Assembly (NCBI GenBank): GCA_050949705.1
Contig: JBMNGG010000008.1
Location: 62,001 to 126,000 of the forward strand
Origin: JBMNGG01 sp050949705
GTDB lineage: Bacteria; Bacillota; Thermosediminibacteria; Thermosediminibacterales; Tepidanaerobacteraceae
DNA: 64,000 nucleotides
Reading direction: 5' to 3'
Made by a program: the position numbers and the translations under genes. Positions within the stretch are counted from its first letter, which is position 1. Every line of letters begins with the position of its first letter. Shown here in pieces: positions 59,843 to 64,000 of the stretch. The notes under the pieces were generated by a model. It saw only the letters and a list, made by a program, of their open reading frames with translations, did no database searches and was not told the DNA's origin.

Positions 59843-59887
59843 TCTATCATATAGGAAGGCAATAATATTGCCTTCCTATATGATAGA
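59843..59887. repeat. 22-bp perfect inverted repeat at the end of ltaE
   Basis: Arms 59843-59864 and 59866-59887 (TCTATCATATAGG... and complement) with one central base. The right arm includes the last codons and stop of ltaE. No T-run follows in either direction, so it is not a standard terminator. Confidence 0.85.
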
Positions 59888-60904
59888 ATGCACAGCGTCT
59901 AAAGTTGTTTTTATTTCCTCTTTTCCAACCCAATAATGTGTTACGAATCTAACAATTCCAGTATTGCCGCCATTTATCTTGATTCCTTTTTCATAAAGCC
60001 TTTTGGAAAACTCATTGCCATTTAGTCCTAGACCACTAATATCACATATAATGATATTTGTCTGAACAGTTTCCATATCTATAGTGATTCCTGGAATTTG
60101 ACTTAATCCTTCTGCCAAAAGTTTCGCATTGTCGTGATCTTCCTTAAGCCTTCGAGTCATCTTTTCTAAAGCTACAATACCCGCAGCTGCCAAAAAACCA
60201 CCTTGTCTTAAACCACCACCTAACATCTTTCTATATTTTCTTGCCTTTTGAATAAAGTCACGGGTCCCTACGACTAATGAACCTACAGGAGCACATAAGC
60301 CTTTGGATAAACAAAACATGACAGAATCAGTATATTTTGCTATTTCTTTTGCAGGTAGCTGTAAATAAGTAGCTGCATTAAAAATTCTTGCTCCGTCCAT
60401 ATGTACGGGAATTTCGTGTTCTTTAGCAATCTCATAGGTTTTTTTAAGTGTATCAATGGGTATTACAGTACCTCCGGCTCTATTATGAGTATTTTCCAGA
60501 CAAATGAGACTAGTTTTCGGATTGTGAATATCATCATCTCGAATTGCTGCTTCAATATCTTCAGGATCCATAATACCCTTATTACCATGAAGTAATTTTG
60601 CTTGTACCCCGGCTAGACGTCCGATTCCTCCAACTTCATAGCTGATTATATGGCATTTTTCTTCTAGTATTATCTCATCACCAGGATGAGTATGTGACAT
60701 CACACAGATTTGATTCCCTTGGGTACCGCTGGTAACAAACAAAGCTGCTTCTTTACCGAGTATATTAGCAGCCATTTCTTCTAAACGATTAATAGTAGGA
60801 TCTTCACAGTATACATCATCGCCCACTTGGGCATGATAAATTGAGTCTCTCATTTCTTTTGTAGGTTGTGTTACGGTATCACTTCGTAAATCGATGTATT
60901 TCAT
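59876..60904 (-). CDS. ltaE: Low-specificity L-threonine aldolase
   Basis: 342 residues. A PLP enzyme cleaving threonine to glycine and acetaldehyde. The N-terminus MKYIDLRSDTVTQPT, GDDVYCEDPTINRLEE, HMDGARIFNA and the PLP lysine in MFCLSKGLCAPVGS (about residue 200) are characteristic; KMLGGGLRQGGFLAAAG follows. RBS AAGGAGATA precedes the ATG. The last codons lie in a strong hairpin shared with the gap to the downstream chemotaxis gene on the same strand. Confidence 0.96.
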   Translation of the reverse strand: MKYIDLRSDTVTQPTKEMRDSIYHAQVGDDVYCEDPTINRLEEMAANILGKEAALFVTSGTQGNQICVMSHTHPGDEIILEEKCHIISYEVGGIGRLAGVQAKLLHGNKGIMDPEDIEAAIRDDDIHNPKTSLICLENTHNRAGGTVIPIDTLKKTYEIAKEHEIPVHMDGARIFNAATYLQLPAKEIAKYTDSVMFCLSKGLCAPVGSLVVGTRDFIQKARKYRKMLGGGLRQGGFLAAAGIVALEKMTRRLKEDHDNAKLLAEGLSQIPGITIDMETVQTNIIICDISGLGLNGNEFSKRLYEKGIKINGGNTGIVRFVTHYWVGKEEIKTTLDAVHSII

Positions 60905-61060
60905 ATGAGAATATCTCCTTCCTAATTTGAAATATATACATTTAATTCTTCATATAATCTAAAAAACCTTTTTAGATAAAATATTATAAAAAATAAAGGT
61001 AATTCTTGGTTTTTTGGCGAATTAGTATATTGAAAAACTACTTCAAAGGAGGAGTATAAT

Positions 61061-61444
61061 TTGAGCGGAAAAACTTATATTAATGATATTGTCTTCATTG
61101 AGATCGCAAAAGAAGCTATGCGTAAAGTTGAAGAAGTTTACAAACAGGAGAAAAAAGGAGCATTTGCAGGGTTTACCAGATTGTTTGTAGACCGTTTCGC
61201 ACCACATATTTCTGTAAAAAAGACTGATCCTGCCGAGTTCGATGAAACAGCGGGAACAGTATCATTTGAAGTGAAAGTTACTATTGTTTACGGTGTTAAG
61301 ATTCCTGAAGCAGCTCAAAAGGTTCGTGAAATCGTCATTAACGAAGTTGAAGATCTAACGGGATATACTGTAGATAAAGTCGACCTAATTGTAGAAAGAA
61401 TTGTAAAACTCGAAGAGCTTCAAGAAGAAAAAAATGAAGAATAA
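61061..61444 (+). CDS. Asp23/Gls24-family protein
   Basis: 127 residues; TTG start after AAAGGAGGAG. The compact alpha/beta Asp23 fold is shown by NDIVFIEIAKEAMRKVEEV, VSFEVKVTIVYGVKIPEAAQKVREIV and VEDLTGYTVDKVDLIVE. In Staphylococcus, Asp23 is tied to the membrane and envelope stress; in Clostridia several paralogues of unclear role occur, some linked to fatty acid and RNA genes. Here it is alone, with a C-terminal acidic tail. Confidence 0.9.
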   Translation: MSGKTYINDIVFIEIAKEAMRKVEEVYKQEKKGAFAGFTRLFVDRFAPHISVKKTDPAEFDETAGTVSFEVKVTIVYGVKIPEAAQKVREIVINEVEDLTGYTVDKVDLIVERIVKLEELQEEKNEE

Positions 61445-61458
61445 AGAGTGATAGACGA

Positions 61459-61508
61459 AAGCCACGGGTATACCAGAAAGCCTGTGGCTAATTTCTACTT
61501 TTTTTATA
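61459..61508 (+). terminator. Terminator of the Asp23 gene
   Basis: AGCCACGGG/CCTGTGGCT stem (one G-U), T-rich tract with TTTTTTT starting about 61500. Confidence 0.6.
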
Positions 61509-61575
61509 CAAGAATTTATTATTGCTAAAGGGAAATATTAAGATTTAGAAAACATTTTCAAAAGGAGGCATGGGC

Positions 61576-61815
61576 ATGGCCGGATGTTGTAATAATAGTC
61601 CTTCCAGGTCTGATATTACATTGAAAGTTCAAGGTATGTCTTGTGGCCATTGCAAAGAGGCTGTTGAAAGATCTATTGGCGTATTGCCAGGTGTTTCCAA
61701 GGTTGAAGCAAAAGTAGAAGAAGGTAAGGTGAACATATCTTATAACCCCTCTGAAGTAAATCTTGACGATATTGTACAGGCAGTAGAAGATGCTGGTTAT
61801 GATGTGCAACAATAA
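61576..61815 (+). CDS. Heavy-metal-associated (HMA) domain copper chaperone-like protein
   Basis: 79 residues; ATG 61576 is 8 bp after AGGAGG, ATG 61570 only 2 bp. The HMA fold carries GMSCGHCKEAV, whose two cysteines bind Cu(I), near residue 22. An unusual N-terminal extension MAGCCNNSPSRSD has a Cys pair that might be a second metal site. Such proteins hand copper to P-type ATPases; none is adjacent. A 61-codon gene follows 21 bp later. Confidence 0.9.
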   Translation: MAGCCNNSPSRSDITLKVQGMSCGHCKEAVERSIGVLPGVSKVEAKVEEGKVNISYNPSEVNLDDIVQAVEDAGYDVQQ

Positions 61816-61836
61816 CATAGTGGTGAAAATACCGAC

Positions 61837-62022
61837 ATGAAAAAATACAAAGTAAAGGAAAGATATTTCTCGAAAATATATAAAGAAACTAAAGATATTG
61901 GAGCTTTAAAGGGTTTTTTTAAATCAGGGGAAAACTATGTTAAACATTTGAATAGGAAAACTAGGTTACTATCACGAATACTAGAAGAAAATAACATAAA
62001 CGATTATTCCAATAAAAAATAG
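61837..62022 (+). CDS. Small basic protein of unknown function
   Basis: 61 residues, rich in Lys, Arg, Tyr and Asn (MKKYKVKERYFSKIYKETKD, NRKTRLLSRIL). GGTGA 10 bp before the ATG is a weak ribosome binding site. No membrane segment or known motif is visible. It follows the HMA protein closely and ends before a terminator, so it may be co-transcribed. A chance open frame remains possible. Confidence 0.45.
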   Translation: MKKYKVKERYFSKIYKETKDIGALKGFFKSGENYVKHLNRKTRLLSRILEENNINDYSNKK

Positions 62023-62037
62023 AAAAATAATTATTCT

Positions 62038-62085
62038 TAGCCGAGCCAAATTCATTTTTTATAGAATATGACTCGGCTTTCCCTT
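62038..62085 (+). terminator. Terminator after the small basic gene
   Basis: AGCCGAG pairs with CTCGGCT; long loop containing TTTTTT; TTTCCCTTT follows. Confidence 0.6.
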
Positions 62086-62168
62086 TGCTGAATAGTCAAT
62101 TTTTCCACTTGTTTTGGTTGGAATAAAATGTTACACTTAGTTGTAGATTAAGGCAGGCAGGGATTATC

Positions 62169-62555
62169 ATGATTACAAAAGGTGACAAAGTACTAATTAT
62201 CTTTATATTACTAATAGCCTTTTTAATTTTTACAGGTTTCCATATTTATGGCTTTGGAGAGAAAAAAACTTATGTATTAATTGAAGTTGATGGTAAGGTA
62301 CAACACAAGATATCTTTAGGCGATAATGGACCGAAAACAAAAATAAATGTACCTGTGCTTTATGGTGAAAACATAGTAGAAATCGACAGGGATAAAGTAA
62401 AAATGTATTACGCAGATTGTCCCGATTTAGATTGTGTAAGACAGGGTTGGATAAGTCGACCGGGGCAGATGATAGTATGCCTTCCTAATCGAATTGTTAT
62501 TAAAATAGAAAGTGATGAATTTATTCAAAAAAAAGTTGATGCAGTGAGTTTCTAA
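62169..62555 (+). CDS. NusG domain II-containing protein
   Basis: 128 residues. One N-terminal hydrophobic segment (about 8-27) suggests membrane attachment. The rest resembles the NusG_II family (PF07009): YVLIEVDGKVQHKISLGDNG, VEIDRDKVKMYYADCPDLDCVRQG and GQMIVCLPNRIVIKIE, with the conserved CPDxxC. The family is often beside Gx transporter or Rnf/redox genes and has no proven function. It precedes a Gx transporter gene and DUF4321, a conserved trio. Confidence 0.85.
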   Translation: MITKGDKVLIIFILLIAFLIFTGFHIYGFGEKKTYVLIEVDGKVQHKISLGDNGPKTKINVPVLYGENIVEIDRDKVKMYYADCPDLDCVRQGWISRPGQMIVCLPNRIVIKIESDEFIQKKVDAVSF

Positions 62556-62586
62556 TGTTCCACATAGTAAAGGATGAATAGAATTG

Positions 62587-63129
62587 ATGAAATCTCGTAA
62601 AATGATATATCTTTCACTCCTTGTAACTTGTGGTATCGTACTTCATATTATTGAAAACATGTTTCCGGTGCCTTTTCCGATACCCGGAGCCAAACTTGGT
62701 CTTGCCAACATTATTTCACTTTTAGCAATAGTTATTTATGGTTTAAAAGAAGGTCTAATAATAAGTGCTCTTAGATGCATTATTGGAGCTTTTTTGATTG
62801 GTTCACTCTCAAGTTTGATTTACAGTCTTTCGGGGGCAGTTCTTAGTACCATAGTTATGGCACTGGCATATGAATATTTTAACAAAATATTTAGTTTAGT
62901 AGGTATAAGTATCTTAGGTGGAGTTACACATAACTTTACACAGATAACTATAGCAAGTTTAGCCCTTTCTACCTCCGGCCTATTTTTTTATTTGCCGTAT
63001 CTGATGGTGATAGGCCTTTTTACCGGATTGTTCACTGGTTTAGTAGCAAATTTTGTAAAACAATATCTTTTAACGACCCTTATGAAGAATAATTTTATGG
63101 GGGAGGGGAATGCAAAAAATGAAGCGTAA
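62587..63129 (+). CDS. Gx transporter family protein (heptaprenyl diphosphate synthase component I type)
   Basis: 180 residues; ATG 62587 after AAGGATGA; TTG 62584 is also in frame. Five or six hydrophobic segments with the signature FPIPGAKLGLANIISL near residue 30 and HIIENMFPVPF just before, as in the Gx transporter family formerly called heptaprenyl diphosphate synthase component I. GGVTHNFTQITIAS is another marker. An ECF-type S-component role is suspected, substrate unknown. It overlaps the next gene. Confidence 0.87.
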   Translation: MKSRKMIYLSLLVTCGIVLHIIENMFPVPFPIPGAKLGLANIISLLAIVIYGLKEGLIISALRCIIGAFLIGSLSSLIYSLSGAVLSTIVMALAYEYFNKIFSLVGISILGGVTHNFTQITIASLALSTSGLFFYLPYLMVIGLFTGLFTGLVANFVKQYLLTTLMKNNFMGEGNAKNEA

Positions 63130-63367
63130 CTATCGCAGCCCTTTAATATTGGTTATAGTATTAATGACAGGTTTGATAATTGGAGGTGTTTTAGGCCAGG
63201 TTTTAGGTGGATATGCCCCAATTATAAATCAGGGTACAAGCATTGGTTTGTCCACAACAAACCTTGACTTAGGTATTATTAATCTAACCTTTGGTTTTAT
63301 GGTAAATATGAATTTAGCTGGAGCCATAGGGCTTATCATAGCTATACTTTTGTACCAACGTATGTAA
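63119..63367 (+). CDS. DUF4321 family membrane protein
   Basis: 82 residues; ATG 63119 has about 10 bp from GGGGAGGGG, while ATG 63110 in frame is too close. Two hydrophobic segments (LILVIVLMTGLIIGGVLGQVL and a C-terminal FMVNMNLAGAIGLIIAILLY) flank a short external loop with GLSTTNLDLGIINLTFG. The family precedes maf and the mreBCD/min genes in many Clostridia; function unknown. It overlaps the end of the Gx transporter gene by 11 bp. Confidence 0.85.
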   Translation: MKRNYRSPLILVIVLMTGLIIGGVLGQVLGGYAPIINQGTSIGLSTTNLDLGIINLTFGFMVNMNLAGAIGLIIAILLYQRM

Positions 63368-63385
63368 TGTAATGAGGGACTATTT

Positions 63386-63964
63386 ATGGAAAGAAAACTA
63401 ATTTTAGCCTCGTCATCTCCTAGAAGACAGCAACTTTTGAATCAAATAGGCTTGGACTTTACTGTTGAACCAAGTAATCTTAACGAAGATTTTAATCGTG
63501 ATTTAGATTTTGGACCATTTGCTTCAGAGATTGCTTTTAAAAAATCTGCAGCAGTTGCGAAAAGACACAAGGAAGGTCTGGTTTTGGGAGCCGACACTAT
63601 AGTGGTTTGCAATAGAAAAATATTAGGCAAACCCGCAACACCATTGGAAGCTAAAGAAATGCTAAGTATGTTAAGTGGACGTTGGCATCAAGTTTTCACA
63701 GGATTATCATTAGTTGATGTTTCAACAGGAAGCTTTTTAAAAGATTTTGAGGAGAGCTGGGTTAAGTTTAAAGATATTGATAGTAATGAGATAGAAAACT
63801 ACATTAAAACCGGTGAGCCGATGGATAAAGCTGGGGCTTATGGAATTCAAGAAAGAGGCGCACTTTTTGTTGAGAAAATTTCTGGTGATTATTATAATAT
63901 AGTTGGATTGCCTTTGTTTAAATTGAACTTGATGCTTTTGAATTTTAACATAAGAATACTATAG
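63386..63964 (+). CDS. maf: Maf-family nucleoside triphosphate pyrophosphatase
   Basis: 192 residues, full length. Maf hydrolyses non-canonical or canonical NTPs (dTTP/UTP type) and affects septum formation. Motifs: LASSSPRRQQLLNQIG at the N-terminus, GADTIVV (catalytic Asp near residue 70), GKPATPLEAKEML and the end-domain DKAGAYGIQERGA. RBS AATGAGGGAC precedes the ATG. A further gene starts 13 bp after the stop. Confidence 0.95.
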   Translation: MERKLILASSSPRRQQLLNQIGLDFTVEPSNLNEDFNRDLDFGPFASEIAFKKSAAVAKRHKEGLVLGADTIVVCNRKILGKPATPLEAKEMLSMLSGRWHQVFTGLSLVDVSTGSFLKDFEESWVKFKDIDSNEIENYIKTGEPMDKAGAYGIQERGALFVEKISGDYYNIVGLPLFKLNLMLLNFNIRIL

Positions 63965-63977
63965 GGAGAATAAGCTG

Positions 63978-64000
63978 TTGGAAAACAACTTTTTGACTAT
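63978..64000 (+). CDS. radC: Start of a probable radC gene, truncated by window end
   Basis: TTG 63978 with AGGGAG 9 bp upstream begins a frame whose first residues are MENNFLT. The residues fit no motif by themselves. The conserved order maf-radC-mreB in Firmicutes suggests RadC. Confidence 0.4.

Overview
The window comes from a low-GC, anaerobic, endospore-forming Firmicute, probably of class Clostridia. Evidence for anaerobiosis: hybrid cluster protein, several ferredoxin-type proteins and radical SAM/epoxyqueuosine enzymes. Evidence for sporulation: SpmA/SpmB, small coat-like proteins and a PdaB-like deacetylase. Consensus sigma-A promoters, strong Shine-Dalgarno sites and frequent TTG/GTG starts fit the same group. 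A genus cannot be fixed from sequence alone.

Layout. 1-4065: 3' part of folD, a CooT/DUF3842 cluster, and dhaKLM (PTS-dependent dihydroxyacetone kinase). 4242-8680: HAD phosphatase, L,D-transpeptidase, hcp with a CRP/FNR-type operator, tRNA-Leu(CAA), then about 800 bp of non-coding repeats. 8680-13383: a branched-chain amino acid ABC operon (livKHMGF) in which livH, livM and livG carry five single-base indels. 13632-27072: second L,D-transpeptidase, ECF sigma/anti-sigma pair, polA-coaE-transglycosylase, NAD salvage genes, ndk, a peptide-binding lipoprotein with an overlapping 48-codon gene, tRNA-Leu(GAG), azlCD and queG. 27117-35249: coat-like proteins, cysteine desulfurase and thiI, then a five-gene flavin/iron-sulfur dehydrogenase operon followed by an Asp/Glu racemase-family gene.

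35409-48922: B12-binding radical SAM protein, a TrpXYZ-type ABC transporter with an attenuated leader next to a HutP-family gene, ZIP and Na/Pi transporters, a half-size GDT1 protein, a polysaccharide deacetylase, a two-component system and alanine dehydrogenase. 49015-50245: an intact IS30-family element with perfect 30-bp ends and a 14-bp target duplication, inserted between ald and tatAC. 50318-64000: tatAC, an ArsR regulator, uvrC, a beta-lactamase-like hydrolase, an Fe-S protein, a third L,D-transpeptidase, spmAB, a chemotaxis receptor, threonine aldolase, Asp23, a metallochaperone, a NusG-II/Gx transporter/DUF4321 set, maf and the first codons of a probable radC.

The most interesting signal is the HutP-family gene (40236-40652) followed by a perfect promoter, a transcript beginning with UAG triplets at exact 8-nt spacing, a terminator, and then the ABC transporter. 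It resembles Bacillus HutP antitermination but differs in metal ligands, triplet spacing and target operon. Other points of note: the decaying liv operon, the hcp operator, a FolD variant without its usual catalytic lysine, and the dehydrogenase/racemase cluster of unknown substrate.
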